Shown: positions 6,844-15,751, counted from the stretch's first letter. The stretch: DNA of 21,032 bases from Dehalococcoidales bacterium (GCA_030603605.1 JAUVXN010000012.1:1-21032), one strand, 5' to 3'. Made by a program: numbers and translations. Notes: a model not told the origin generated them from the sequence alone.

Positions 6844-7719
6844 CTAAAGCCCCAGTAGCTCTCGGGGGTTGATTTTAATGAGCCGCTCCACATCCTTCTC
6901 TGTCATACCCTTCTCGTAAAGGCTCTGGGCGTAGATGCGTAGGCCCTCATGAGGCATGGGGTTGTGACGCTGGCCACCGTCGCTTATAATAACGCAATGT
7001 TCTACACCTAGAGCCACGATGGTCTCCTTTACCCTGTCTATCGTTGTGCAGGCCCACATGGGGGAGACGACGCAGTAGCCGAACTCAGGCATAGCACCCA
7101 AAGAGACCATCTCTTTCAGGAAATCCAGATTTTCCGCCCCTACTGGGACACGGTAAAACGGGTGAGTAATTAGTATCTTTTTTACTCCCCGGTTACGGGC
7201 CTCAGCCACGAGCAAGCGGATTTCTGGCAGGGAGAGGTGGCTGGTGCCCAGGATAGCATTATACTTGGCAATAAGTTCTACCACCTCGATGGCTTCGGGT
7301 ATTAGCTTGCCATCCTCAAGCACACTAATACCTGCCTTAGCCTTGCTGCTTCCGCTCGCCTGCACGGCATAGACACCAGTAGAGCCATGTACCTCGGCGT
7401 GATGCGCCGAGTCTATAGTGGGCATCCAAACCTCCTTACCCCCTAACCGCAACGCCGCTTCGACTGCCGAGGGGTTAATCCCTCCTACATAGGAATTGAG
7501 CACAACGCCACCGAAAATCTTCATCTCCGGAAACTCGCTTTGCAAGAGATAGGCACGGCTCACGGTGCTCTCATGGTGGCACTTAAACATGATAGCGGCT
7601 AGGCCTGCCTCAGCCGCAGCCTGGGCGATGGTTCGGTCATCGGCGATGCGGGGAAAGAGGCAGGGGTGGGAATGGATATGCATATCAATAGCACCTTGGA
7701 TATCTATCATATCGCTCAT
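6844..7719 (-). CDS. metal-dependent amidohydrolase-like protein (DUF6282 type)
   Basis: A 291-residue TIM-barrel protein of the amidohydrolase superfamily. It has IDMHIHSHP near the N-terminus (H14, H16 as the HxH metal pair), FKCHHE (44-50), GTSHLS (H161), ITHPF (H186) and a late ISDGGQ with D247 as the likely catalytic or metal Asp. The VFGGVVLN-like segment, the VGGxNPxAVEAAL segment and the VWMPT segment are what I recall of DUF6282 proteins, which are uncharacterised. Start: ATG 7719 with GGGAAGGAG upstream; a second ATG three codons in is possible. It lies 18 bases after the PreA-like gene, so the two are co-transcribed. A ring-opening hydrolase acting on the product of the flavoprotein is the natural guess. 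Confidence 0.75.
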   Translation of the reverse strand: MSDMIDIQGAIDMHIHSHPCLFPRIADDRTIAQAAAEAGLAAIMFKCHHESTVSRAYLLQSEFPEMKIFGGVVLNSYVGGINPSAVEAALRLGGKEVWMPTIDSAHHAEVHGSTGVYAVQASGSSKAKAGISVLEDGKLIPEAIEVVELIAKYNAILGTSHLSLPEIRLLVAEARNRGVKKILITHPFYRVPVGAENLDFLKEMVSLGAMPEFGYCVVSPMWACTTIDRVKETIVALGVEHCVIISDGGQRHNPMPHEGLRIYAQSLYEKGMTEKDVERLIKINPRELLGL

Positions 7720-7737
7720 ATCTTACTCCTTCCCCTG

Positions 7738-8901
7738 CTATTCTTGCAAAGCTAGAGCACCGCGCGGGCAGAATTCTACACAGAGGCCACAGCCATCACA
7801 GTTCTCCGGTCTGGTCTGGAGTTGTCCCTTGCTGTCGCTATACAGAGCATCGTAGTAGCAGACCTTAAGACACAGACCGCAGTCGTTACACTTCTCACGC
7901 TCCAAAACCACGTGCTTCGGGGGGTAGGCAGCATATTCCTGAATGGACATGATGTGGGGGAGGGAAATACCCCGGAAGTCCTCAATAGAGTTATACCCCT
8001 TGCGCTCCATGAATTCACGCAGTCCTTTCACTAGCTTGGTAATACGCTTGTAGCCGTCCCACATAACAGCGGTACACGACTGCACCGTAGTAGCTCCAAG
8101 CATGATTAGTTCCACCGCATCCTCCCAGGTGCGTACCCCACCTACAGCCGAGATAGGGATGTCCACAGCTCGAGCTACCTCGGAGACGAAGCGTTGAATA
8201 ATATGCTTAATAGCCGGCCCGGCATAGCCGCCATAGACTGGAAGATACGGTTTTCCCGTTTCTACGTCCACCCCAGCGAACACCCGCACCGAGTTGGATA
8301 TAGTGACAAAGTCAGCTCCGGCGTCCTTAACTGCTTGGGCGATGGGTACCATATCAGAGATGTTAGGAGTCATCTTGACTCCCACCGGTAAGTTGGTTGC
8401 TGCCTTTACTGCTTTAGTCTGAGCAAAACATAGTTCTGGGTCCTGACCAATCCGGAAGCCTACCTGGCTATCGGGCATAGGACAGGAAACATTGAGTTCA
8501 AACATATGGACAAGGTTGGTGGCCTCTATTTTCTGGACTAGCTCCACAGTGCGCCTTGTGTCGAGCCCAACCAAGACGCTGGCAATCATTTTCGCCCCAC
8601 CCTCGGCAGCAATGGCCAGCTCCCGGTCAAGCCAGTCCTCGAGAGGCATAGTGCTGAAAAGCTCCACACTCACATTAGCGAAAGGACGCCCCCGGCCTTC
8701 GCGAATTAAACGCTTGCGTCCGCAGCGGGGATGCTGGGCAAAGGTGGCAGGCGGGCCGAAGGTCTTGGGGATGACAGCCCCTGCACCGGATAAGCCACAC
8801 TTTTTGCAGGTCTCACCGTTCCAACTAGGTAGACCAGAAGCCACAATGATAGGGTTTCGTAGCTTCACTCCGGCGAAGTTTACCTCTAGCCTGTCTGTCA
8901 T
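7738..8901 (-). CDS. PreA-like dihydropyrimidine dehydrogenase subunit (FMN domain + 2[4Fe-4S])
   Basis: A 387-residue protein. Residues 1-333 are a dihydroorotate/dihydropyrimidine dehydrogenase TIM barrel for FMN (LNVSCPMPD, GQDPEL, VGVKMTPN, SAVGGV, GATTVQ). Residues 334-387 are a bacterial ferredoxin domain with two complete clusters (C338/341/344/348 and C368/371/374/378). PreA normally works with PreT, which brings NAD(P)H electrons; no separate preT exists here, but the fusion at 13187-15751 contains one. The cysteine of the mammalian GLACGQDPE motif is Ile here (GFRIGQDPE). As I recall E. coli PreA also lacks it, so this does not rule out a pyrimidine substrate. Start ATG 8901 with GAAGGAGGAG. 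First gene of its operon. Confidence 0.85.
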   Translation of the reverse strand: MTDRLEVNFAGVKLRNPIIVASGLPSWNGETCKKCGLSGAGAVIPKTFGPPATFAQHPRCGRKRLIREGRGRPFANVSVELFSTMPLEDWLDRELAIAAEGGAKMIASVLVGLDTRRTVELVQKIEATNLVHMFELNVSCPMPDSQVGFRIGQDPELCFAQTKAVKAATNLPVGVKMTPNISDMVPIAQAVKDAGADFVTISNSVRVFAGVDVETGKPYLPVYGGYAGPAIKHIIQRFVSEVARAVDIPISAVGGVRTWEDAVELIMLGATTVQSCTAVMWDGYKRITKLVKGLREFMERKGYNSIEDFRGISLPHIMSIQEYAAYPPKHVVLEREKCNDCGLCLKVCYYDALYSDSKGQLQTRPENCDGCGLCVEFCPRGALALQE

Positions 8902-8937
8902 ATCTCCTCCTTCACGCTTATATTAATAGAGATAATG

Positions 8938-8962
8938 TTACGGCACAATTATACTACCGTAA
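8938..8962. promoter_or_regulatory. candidate operator: TTACGG-N13-CCGTAA
   Basis: A perfect 6-bp inverted repeat (8938-8943 and 8957-8962) is centred on the -10 box of the PreA-like promoter. A repressor bound there would block it. No regulator gene is in the window. The plus-strand promoter of the hydroxylase operon in 8963-9164 is less clear: a TATAAT at 9098-9103 lacks a good -35, and TTGATG-17-TAAACT ends at about 9070. Confidence 0.4.
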
Positions 8963-8976
8963 TTTGCATTCGGCAA
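8948..8976 (-). promoter_or_regulatory. promoter of the PreA-like operon
   Basis: On the minus strand TTGCCG (8976-8971) and a perfect TATAAT (8953-8948) are 17 bases apart, about 50 bases before the ATG at 8901. Confidence 0.7.
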
Positions 8977-9164
8977 CTGCCTGTGCTCGTCCATTACATT
9001 AGCGGTACATGACCTCGTAAGGTAGGAAAAAATTCGTATGGTTGATGTCCCCTATTAATAATAGTAAACTGTAACGGATAACAGGCACTGCATATATTAT
9101 AATTGAGCCAGTTGTTTGGCTTCTTCCAATTTTCCCGCAAAGTTACTTCTTGGAGGGGAAGACA

Positions 9165-11513
9165 ATGGGAAAAAGAGAAAGGCGTCTTGTCTCAGGAGAG
9201 GGATTTTATGTTGATGATATAGAATTACCCAACATGGCGCATTGTATATTTGTTGGGAGCTCATATGCTCATGCAAAGATAAAGAGTATTGATGTTAGTC
9301 GGGCTTTAAGGCTGAATGGGGTGTTGACAATTATAACTGGCAAAGAAGTTGTGGGGATAATGGACCCTTTGCCGGCAACCTCTGACTACGGTGCTATCGG
9401 TTGGCACTGGCGGATCCCAAAAGTATATCCACTGGCTGTTGATAGAATAAGATATCAGGGTGAACCGGTGGCAGCAATTATAGCCGAATCTCCAGTTATT
9501 GCACTTGATGCTGCGGACCTGATAGACATTGAGTGTGAGCCTCTACCTCCTGTAGTCAATGTCAGTGAGGCTATGCAACCAGGCAGTCCATTAGTTTATG
9601 AAGAATGGGAAGATAATATACAGGTGCATATAGAGTTTAACTTCGGTGATGTTGATGCGGTATTTAAGGAGGCTGACCGCATACTCAAGGTATCGTGGCA
9701 TGAGAATAGAGTGTCAGCTTTCCCTATCGAGGCAAGAGGTTGCATTGCTTCATATGATAAAATGACCGGAATGTTAAATATGTGGAGTTCTACCCAGTCT
9801 CCTTTTCTTGGGCAACAATACATATCTCGCGTGTTACGCCTACCTACCAGTAAGGTAAGAATTATAGCTGCAGATGTTGGAGGGGGATTCGGGAATAAAC
9901 TAAATTGGTGGAAGGATACTGTGGTTGGCTTAGGTTCTATTGTAACTGGAAGGCCGGTAAAATGGGTCGAAAGTAAAAGAGAGCTCTTCCTGACAGGCCC
10001 TCATAATAGGGATGTCACATGGGATGGTGAAGTTGCCGTGAAAGACGATGGGAGCATCCTTGGTGTCAAAGCTAAGTTTGTAAAGGATTTAGGCGTAGAA
10101 GGTACAAACCGGGGGTCGGCAGCAATGGGCATAGTTCCAGCCTGTTGTGCAGTACCAAATGCTTATAGGCTTAAGGGACTAAAAATCGACGCTTATGGTG
10201 TTGTTACTAACAAGTCAACTTACGGCGCTTATAGGGGATACGGTAAGGATAAAGGGATAAAGTTCATGGAGAGAATAATGCAAGTTGTGTCTCGTGAACT
10301 CAATATAGAGCCCGAGCAGATAAGATTGAAAAACTTTATACAACACCACGAGTTTCCCTATAAGCAGATTTCGGGGTATGTGTATGATAGTGGTGATTAT
10401 TCTGCTGTATTGAGAAAAGCATTGAAACTGGGCGAAGTCGACTTATGGAGGGAGAAACAGAGACAAGCTAGGAAGCAAGGTAAATATATCGGCGTAGGGG
10501 TAGCCTTCACGGTGGAGCCTGCAGGTGTAGCTGCACCTCATTGCATATATGGTGGCCTAACACAGGCTCGGGTTAGAATAACAAGTGATGGGTTAGTTGA
10601 AGTGGAAAGTGATCAAACTGAAATAGGGCAAGGCTCTGATATTACTAGAGCCAGGGTGGTTGCTAATATTTTAGGCGTAAAAATTGACGACATCGAAGTA
10701 AAACGAGGTACCTCAGATATGCCTGGTGGAGTATATTCTAGCCGGGGCGCTATTTATCCCATGAGTGCCCTGGCAAGAGCAGCTAAGGAATTAAAAGCAA
10801 GGCTGATAAAACTTGCAGGTCACTTCCTGAATGAAGAACCAGCGCATATAGATATAATGGACAGCGTTTTTCATTCAAGAAAGGAGCCGACTAGGAGAAT
10901 GACGCTGAAAGAGTTAGCGGACTGTGCATATTTCCACCCGGGCCCAAGGGCACTACCACAAGACATGCAAGCAAAGCATGAAATCCTGCTTGATGTCTCA
11001 ACATCATGGTTTAGCCCTAATACTGCTCAGAACCCCACAAGCACCTATACCACATACTGTTCTGGTGCAGATATCGCTGTGGTAGATGTAGACGTGGAAA
11101 CAGGTGGAGTAAGTATACTAAAATACGCACAGGTGCACGATGCTGGGACACTCCTGGATAAAGATGTTGTAGAAGGGCAAATACTAGGTGGTATAGTCCA
11201 AGGTATCGGTGAGGCATTATCTGAGGAATTAATCTATAACAACAACGGAGAATTGCTCAGCGACTCATATGCTGATTATGTGATGCCCACGGCACAAGAT
11301 TCACCAGATATTGTAGTCGGACATGTTGAAACTCCCTCGCCCTTTACTGAGCTTGGTTCAAAGGGTATGGGCGAGTCGCCGATAATAGGCAGTAAGGTAG
11401 CGATTATAAACGCCATAGAAGATGCATTATCCCCATTCAAGATACGAGTAGCTGAATCCCCTGCAACGCGGGAAAGAGTGCGCAGATGGATTTTACAAGC
11501 TCAACAGAGGTGA
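9165..11513 (+). CDS. molybdenum hydroxylase large subunit (xanthine dehydrogenase / CoxL family)
   Basis: A 782-residue molybdopterin-binding subunit of the xanthine oxidase family, close to the usual length. It starts with the RLVSGEGFYVDDIELP signature. It carries the Mo-pterin loops ADVGGGFGNK (about 236-245), YGAYRGYGK (353-361; usually GAYRGAGRPE), EIGQGSD and GSKGMGES, whose E737 is the catalytic base that activates the Mo-bound water. Such enzymes hydroxylate an aromatic or heterocyclic carbon or an aldehyde using water. A TTG at 9150 in the same frame is rejected because it overlaps the ribosome binding site GGAGGGG; ATG 9165 sits six bases after it. First gene of a compact three-gene operon in order large / 2Fe-2S / FAD. 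Substrate not assignable. The gene is AT-rich compared with the PreA-like genes on both sides. Confidence 0.92.
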   Translation: MGKRERRLVSGEGFYVDDIELPNMAHCIFVGSSYAHAKIKSIDVSRALRLNGVLTIITGKEVVGIMDPLPATSDYGAIGWHWRIPKVYPLAVDRIRYQGEPVAAIIAESPVIALDAADLIDIECEPLPPVVNVSEAMQPGSPLVYEEWEDNIQVHIEFNFGDVDAVFKEADRILKVSWHENRVSAFPIEARGCIASYDKMTGMLNMWSSTQSPFLGQQYISRVLRLPTSKVRIIAADVGGGFGNKLNWWKDTVVGLGSIVTGRPVKWVESKRELFLTGPHNRDVTWDGEVAVKDDGSILGVKAKFVKDLGVEGTNRGSAAMGIVPACCAVPNAYRLKGLKIDAYGVVTNKSTYGAYRGYGKDKGIKFMERIMQVVSRELNIEPEQIRLKNFIQHHEFPYKQISGYVYDSGDYSAVLRKALKLGEVDLWREKQRQARKQGKYIGVGVAFTVEPAGVAAPHCIYGGLTQARVRITSDGLVEVESDQTEIGQGSDITRARVVANILGVKIDDIEVKRGTSDMPGGVYSSRGAIYPMSALARAAKELKARLIKLAGHFLNEEPAHIDIMDSVFHSRKEPTRRMTLKELADCAYFHPGPRALPQDMQAKHEILLDVSTSWFSPNTAQNPTSTYTTYCSGADIAVVDVDVETGGVSILKYAQVHDAGTLLDKDVVEGQILGGIVQGIGEALSEELIYNNNGELLSDSYADYVMPTAQDSPDIVVGHVETPSPFTELGSKGMGESPIIGSKVAIINAIEDALSPFKIRVAESPATRERVRRWILQAQQR

Positions 11514-11517
11514 TGCC

Positions 11518-12000
11518 ATGAAAGTCCCTATTGAAATAAAAGTGAATGGTAAGCTATATAAACTGGAGGTTCAGCCTCGGGCTACACTTCTGGACATTTT
11601 GAGAGATGAACTGAGAATCAAGAGTGTTCACCGAGGTTGTGAGGAAGGGGAATGTGGCGCTTGCACTGTATTGCTAAACCGTAAGCCAATATACTCGTGT
11701 CTAGTCCTTGCTCCCCAAGTGGATGGAGCAGAGATAACCACTGTCGAAGGCTTACTCAAGGGCGATGAACTTCATCCACTTATGTTGGCATTCATTGAAA
11801 ATCATGCTATACAATGTGGTTTTTGTAGTCCGGGCGTTATTATGACAGCTTACTTTTTGTTGAATAATCTGAGAGAGTTCACGGATGAGGACTTAAGGAG
11901 AGGCATCGGAGGTAATCTGTGTAGGTGCACGGGGTACGCACATATAATCAAAGCTATAAAAGCTGCAAAAGGGTACAAGGATTCTGGCAATTGGTGGTAA
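11518..12000 (+). CDS. molybdenum hydroxylase 2Fe-2S subunit
   Basis: A 160-residue small subunit with both iron-sulfur clusters of the family: the plant-type ferredoxin cluster C41/C46/C49 with C61 (CEEGECGAC), and the helical cluster C100/C103 with C135/C137 (CGFCSPG and CRCTGY). It passes electrons from the Mo site to the FAD subunit. Its ATG follows the stop of the large-subunit gene by four bases, with GAGGTGA as ribosome binding site, so the two are translated together. Confidence 0.95.
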   Translation: MKVPIEIKVNGKLYKLEVQPRATLLDILRDELRIKSVHRGCEEGECGACTVLLNRKPIYSCLVLAPQVDGAEITTVEGLLKGDELHPLMLAFIENHAIQCGFCSPGVIMTAYFLLNNLREFTDEDLRRGIGGNLCRCTGYAHIIKAIKAAKGYKDSGNWW

Positions 12001-12041
12001 AAGACAAATATACAGAAAGCACTAGAAGGAGTCCGGGTTAA

Positions 12042-12929
12042 ATGAAAAATTTTGTGGGATTAAGGGCAATTCCAGACATTGAATATCACCGTGCAACAGA
12101 ACTGGGAGAAGCGCTAAAGTTGATAAGTCAGCACAAAGAAAATTGCAAAATAATAGCCGGTGGTACAGACCTAATCCCAGCAGCTAGACGGTGTAGAACG
12201 TTATTACCTGAGCATATGCATATTGTCGACATCAGTTCGATAGAGGGGCTGGACTACATAATTAAAGATGGTGACATGATACGAATAGGAGCAACCACAA
12301 GGGTGTCAGAAATTGAGATGTCAACTGTGATAAAAGAAAACGCTCTAATATTAGCTAATGCTGCAAGCCAGATGGGATCATTACAAGTTAGAAACCTGGG
12401 GACTATAGGTGGCAATTTGTGTAACGCTTCTCCAGCTGCGGATACCGCCCCCCCACTTCTGGTCTTAAACGCCAAGGTCAAGGTGAGAAGTATCAATAAG
12501 CAACGGTTAGTGCCTTTACAGGAGTTCTTTATGGGACCGGGGAAAACGACACTGACACCTGAGGAAATTCTCACCGAGGTTCAGATACCTCTCATAAAGC
12601 CTGCCGGGAATTCTTACTTTATTAAGTTTGGACGAAGAAATGCATTTACCTTATCTATAGTATCGGTAGCAACGTTGGTTAAAGTGGAGAACGGGGTTTT
12701 TGATGATATAAGAATAGCTTTAGGCTCAGTGGCTCCGACACCCATTCGAGCCTCAAAAGCTGAGGAGCACTTGATTGGGCATAAAGTAAGCGAACAAGGA
12801 ATTGACGATGGGGTAAATGTAGTCGCGAATGAAGTAAAACCCATATCTGATGTCAGAGCTAGTGCAGAGTATAGAAGAGATATGGCATACGTCTTAACTA
12901 AGAGAGCAATAAGTCTTTCACTGCAATGA
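12042..12929 (+). CDS. molybdenum hydroxylase FAD-binding subunit
   Basis: A 295-residue FAD_binding_5 / CO-dehydrogenase flavoprotein (CoxM-like). The FAD contacts IIAGGTDL (37-44) and [17 protein letters not shown] (119-135) are clear, and a C-terminal domain follows. It takes electrons from the 2Fe-2S subunit and gives them to NAD+ or another acceptor. It starts 41 bases after the previous gene with AGAAGGAG upstream. The GGxGGN loop reads GTIGGN as in typical members, so the subunit looks functional. The three subunits are separate, unlike eukaryotic xanthine oxidase. Confidence 0.93.
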   Translation: MKNFVGLRAIPDIEYHRATELGEALKLISQHKENCKIIAGGTDLIPAARRCRTLLPEHMHIVDISSIEGLDYIIKDGDMIRIGATTRVSEIEMSTVIKENALILANAASQMGSLQVRNLGTIGGNLCNASPAADTAPPLLVLNAKVKVRSINKQRLVPLQEFFMGPGKTTLTPEEILTEVQIPLIKPAGNSYFIKFGRRNAFTLSIVSVATLVKVENGVFDDIRIALGSVAPTPIRASKAEEHLIGHKVSEQGIDDGVNVVANEVKPISDVRASAEYRRDMAYVLTKRAISLSLQ

Positions 12930-12930
12930 G

Positions 12931-13017
12931 CTCAGTCGACTGGGGCTACGCCTTGTATCAGGTGGAACAGATAACCATCTGCTCCTGATAGACCTTACCA
13001 AAGGTGGTGTCAATGGC
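12931..13017 (+). pseudogene. serine hydroxymethyltransferase (glyA) fragment
   Basis: Reading from 12931 gives [20 protein letters not shown], then DLTKGGVNG. The motif [15 protein letters not shown] is highly characteristic of the C-terminal half of GlyA. The frame stops at TAG 13036 after a short unrelated stretch, and nothing upstream matches because the xdh-type FAD gene ends one base earlier. Only about 30 of some 415 residues remain, so this is a relic left at a recombination junction. Confidence 0.7.
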
Positions 13018-13123
13018 GTTTCCCTGTGCCTGAGATAGATGATTAGCACTTGTGCCCCAACCTTTGATTGGAATCAATCCTCAAACCGCCAGCCACCCCA
13101 GTATAATTAATGATAGTTGAAAG

Positions 13124-13152
13124 TTGACCCAAGAGGAGTAATATCCTAATAT
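13124..13152 (+). promoter_or_regulatory. possible promoter of the PreA-PreT fusion gene
   Basis: TTGACC (13124-13129), 17 bases, then TAATAT (13147-13152), about 35 bases before ATG 13187. The -10 matches consensus only partly. The last 20 bases before the ATG resemble those before the PreA-like paralogue (TGAAGGAGGAGA in both), so the duplication included the ribosome binding site but not this promoter. Confidence 0.45.
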
Positions 13153-13186
13153 ATACCGTGCCCAGGATACGCATGAAGGAGGAGAA

Positions 13187-15751
13187 ATGACAGACAGACT
13201 AGAGGTAAACTTTGCCGGAGTGCAGTTCCGTAACCCTGTTATTGTGGGTTCTGCACTACCTACCTGGGACGGTGAGGCTTGCAAGAAGGCAGGCTTAGTC
13301 GGTGCCGGTGGCATCGTGCCCAAGACCTTTGGTCCGCCGGCCACATTTGCCAAGCATCCCCAGTGCGGTCGTATGCGTTTAATGCGCCAGGATAAGGACC
13401 GCCCTTTCGGCAACATTAACCTGGAGCTCTATACCACTGTGCCTATCGAGGACTGGCTTGAACGCGAACTAGCCATTGCTGTTGAGGGTGGGGCAAAAAT
13501 AATTGTCAGCATCGTGGTCGGGGCTGACGTAGAGCGTACAGTGGAATTGGTAAAGATGGTAGAAGCCACCGGCCTTGCCGATATGTTTGAACTCAACGCT
13601 TCCTGCCCTATGCCCGATGCCCAAGTAGGCTTCCGTATTGGTCAGGACCCAGAACTATGTTATGCTCAGGCTAAAGCAGTAAAGGCAGTAGCCCACATAC
13701 CGGTGGGAGTCAAGATGACTCCTAACATCTCTGATATGGTACCCGTCGCCCAAGCGGTTAAGGACGCCGGAGCTGACTTTGTTACTATATCCAACTCGGT
13801 GCGGTCACTCGCTGGAGTGAACATAGAAACGGGCAAACCGCATCTTCCAGCCTATGGTGGCTATACCGGGCCAGCTATTAAGCCTATCATTCAGCGCTTC
13901 GTCTCCGAGGTAGCTCGGGCCGTGGACATTCCTATCTCGGCTGTAGGTGGGGTGCGCACCTGGGAGGATGTGGTGGAGTTCATCATGCTTGGAGCTACTA
14001 CAGTGCAGACAGTTACGGCCATTATGTGGGACGGCTATGAGGGTGTTACCAAGCTAGTCAACGGACTGCGTGAATTCATGGAGCGCAAGGGGTATAACTC
14101 TATTGAGGACTTCCGGGGTATTGCCCTCCCCCACATCATCACCATTCAGGAATATGCTGCCTACCCACCAAAGCACGTGGTTTTAGCCACAGGCTACGCT
14201 CCCTGTGTTGTGGCTTGTCCTGCCGGCGTTAATGCTCAAGGCTATGTAACCAAAATTTCAGAAGGTAAATTTGAGGAAGCCATGGAGGTGCATCGGAGAG
14301 TTACGCCCTTTGCTGGAGTCCTCGGGCGGATTTGCACCCATCCCTGCGAAGTAGAGTGTGAACGCAAGAAGGTTGAAGAGCCGATAGCTATCCGCTCTCT
14401 AAAGCGCTTCATGGCTGACTACGAACTTAAAAAGGGCAGACCAAAGGCGACACCCGTTGAAAAGACAAAGGAAGCCAGGGTAGCTATTATTGGCTCTGGT
14501 CCGGCGGGGTTATCTTGTGCCTATGACCTGGTCAGGCAGGGGTATCCGGTTACTGTCTTTGAGGCGGCGCCCAAGACTGGCGGGCTGCTACGCTACGGTA
14601 TCCCTGATTACCGACTGCCCAAGGCAATATTGGATAATGATATAAGCTACATTGAAGAGCTCGGCGTGGAGGTAAAGACGAATAGCCCGGTGAAAGACCT
14701 TGCAGATATATTCAAGCAAGACTACAAAGCAGTTTTCCTGGCAACTGGCGCCGGAGTCAGCCAGAAGATGGGCATTCCCGGTGAGGACGCCAAAGGGGTG
14801 CTCCATGCTCTCGACCTCCTGGAGCAGGTGAACTCAGGGGCGAAGGTTAGCCTGGGAAATCGGGTGGCAGTTATCGGGGGTGGCAATGCCGCTGTGGATG
14901 CGGCCAGGATTGCTCACCGTCTAGGGGCGAACGAGGTTTCAATTGTTTATCGCCGTTCTCTAGATGAGATGCCAGCCATTAAGAGTGAAATTTGTGAGGC
15001 CGAGCGGGAAGGAGTGAAGCTCCATATCTTAGCCGTGCCGGTTGAGCTATTAACTGAAAATGGTCAGCTAAAAGGTATCCGATGCATACGGACGGAATTA
15101 GGCAAGCCTGATGCCAGCGGACGCCGACGGCCAATACCTATCAAGGGTTCGGAATTTAGCATGGATGTTGATAATGTTATTATCGCCATCGGCCAGGCGG
15201 TAGACAAATCAATGCTGCCGAAAGAGATTAAATACAGTGGCAGGGAAACTCTCACGGTTAACCCGGTCACATTACAGACGAATGTTAAGGGTGTCTTTGC
15301 CGGTGGCGATGTGGTTGATGGTCCGTCTGACGTTATTACCGCTATTGCCGCTGGTAAGAAAGCAGCCATCTCTATTGATCGCTACCTCAAGGGAGAGAAC
15401 ATGGTAGAGGGAAGAGAACTCCCACTCAAGATAGTGACGGACGTTCCAAAAGAGGGGGTCAGGACCAAAGCGCGGAGTGTCATGCCGGTGCTTAGACCAG
15501 ATGAGCGGCAGGCATTTGCTGAGGTTGAACTGGGCTTTAGTGAAAATGAGGCGGTTGGAGAAGCCGGGCGTTGCTTGCACTGCGGCTGCTCAGAATGCCT
15601 GGATTGCGTCAAAGTCTGCTTCTACGATGTCCACCAACCCGACATCCAGAGACATACTCGTATCGTGGCTGAGAATTGCGATGGCTGTGGCCTTTGCGTG
15701 GAATTTTGCCCGTGTGATGCCCTAGCTTTAGTAGAAGAAGAGAAGAAGTAG
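13187..15751 (+). CDS. PreA-PreT-ferredoxin fusion (permuted dihydropyrimidine dehydrogenase-like)
   Basis: An 854-residue three-part protein. Residues 1-333 are an FMN TIM barrel highly similar to the PreA-like protein at 7738-8901. Residues about 334-795 are a GltD/PreT-type oxidoreductase with N-terminal Fe-S cysteines (C340, C344, C383, C387, C391), FAD loop GSGPAG (436-441), NAD(P)H loop VIGGGNAAVDAAR (about 562-574) and a second FAD contact, FAGGDVVDGPSD. Residues 796-854 are a ferredoxin domain with C801/804/807/811 and C831/834/837/841. Mammalian DPD has the PreT half first; here it sits between the FMN and ferredoxin domains. It should carry electrons from NAD(P)H through FAD and Fe-S to FMN within one chain. 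ATG 13187 has GAAGGAGGAG. The substrate is probably a cyclic amide or imide, but not proven to be uracil. Confidence 0.9.
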   Translation: MTDRLEVNFAGVQFRNPVIVGSALPTWDGEACKKAGLVGAGGIVPKTFGPPATFAKHPQCGRMRLMRQDKDRPFGNINLELYTTVPIEDWLERELAIAVEGGAKIIVSIVVGADVERTVELVKMVEATGLADMFELNASCPMPDAQVGFRIGQDPELCYAQAKAVKAVAHIPVGVKMTPNISDMVPVAQAVKDAGADFVTISNSVRSLAGVNIETGKPHLPAYGGYTGPAIKPIIQRFVSEVARAVDIPISAVGGVRTWEDVVEFIMLGATTVQTVTAIMWDGYEGVTKLVNGLREFMERKGYNSIEDFRGIALPHIITIQEYAAYPPKHVVLATGYAPCVVACPAGVNAQGYVTKISEGKFEEAMEVHRRVTPFAGVLGRICTHPCEVECERKKVEEPIAIRSLKRFMADYELKKGRPKATPVEKTKEARVAIIGSGPAGLSCAYDLVRQGYPVTVFEAAPKTGGLLRYGIPDYRLPKAILDNDISYIEELGVEVKTNSPVKDLADIFKQDYKAVFLATGAGVSQKMGIPGEDAKGVLHALDLLEQVNSGAKVSLGNRVAVIGGGNAAVDAARIAHRLGANEVSIVYRRSLDEMPAIKSEICEAEREGVKLHILAVPVELLTENGQLKGIRCIRTELGKPDASGRRRPIPIKGSEFSMDVDNVIIAIGQAVDKSMLPKEIKYSGRETLTVNPVTLQTNVKGVFAGGDVVDGPSDVITAIAAGKKAAISIDRYLKGENMVEGRELPLKIVTDVPKEGVRTKARSVMPVLRPDERQAFAEVELGFSENEAVGEAGRCLHCGCSECLDCVKVCFYDVHQPDIQRHTRIVAENCDGCGLCVEFCPCDALALVEEEKK

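Noticed and set aside
8430..8500. Loss of the DPD catalytic cysteine in both PreA-type proteins as a sign of a new chemistry
   Set aside because: GFRIGQDPE lacks the Cys of mammalian GLACGQDPE, but as I recall E. coli PreA also has no Cys there, so this alone says nothing about substrate.
9150..9164. TTG 9150 as start of the hydroxylase large subunit
   Set aside because: It overlaps the Shine-Dalgarno sequence GGAGGGG; ATG 9165 has ideal spacing.
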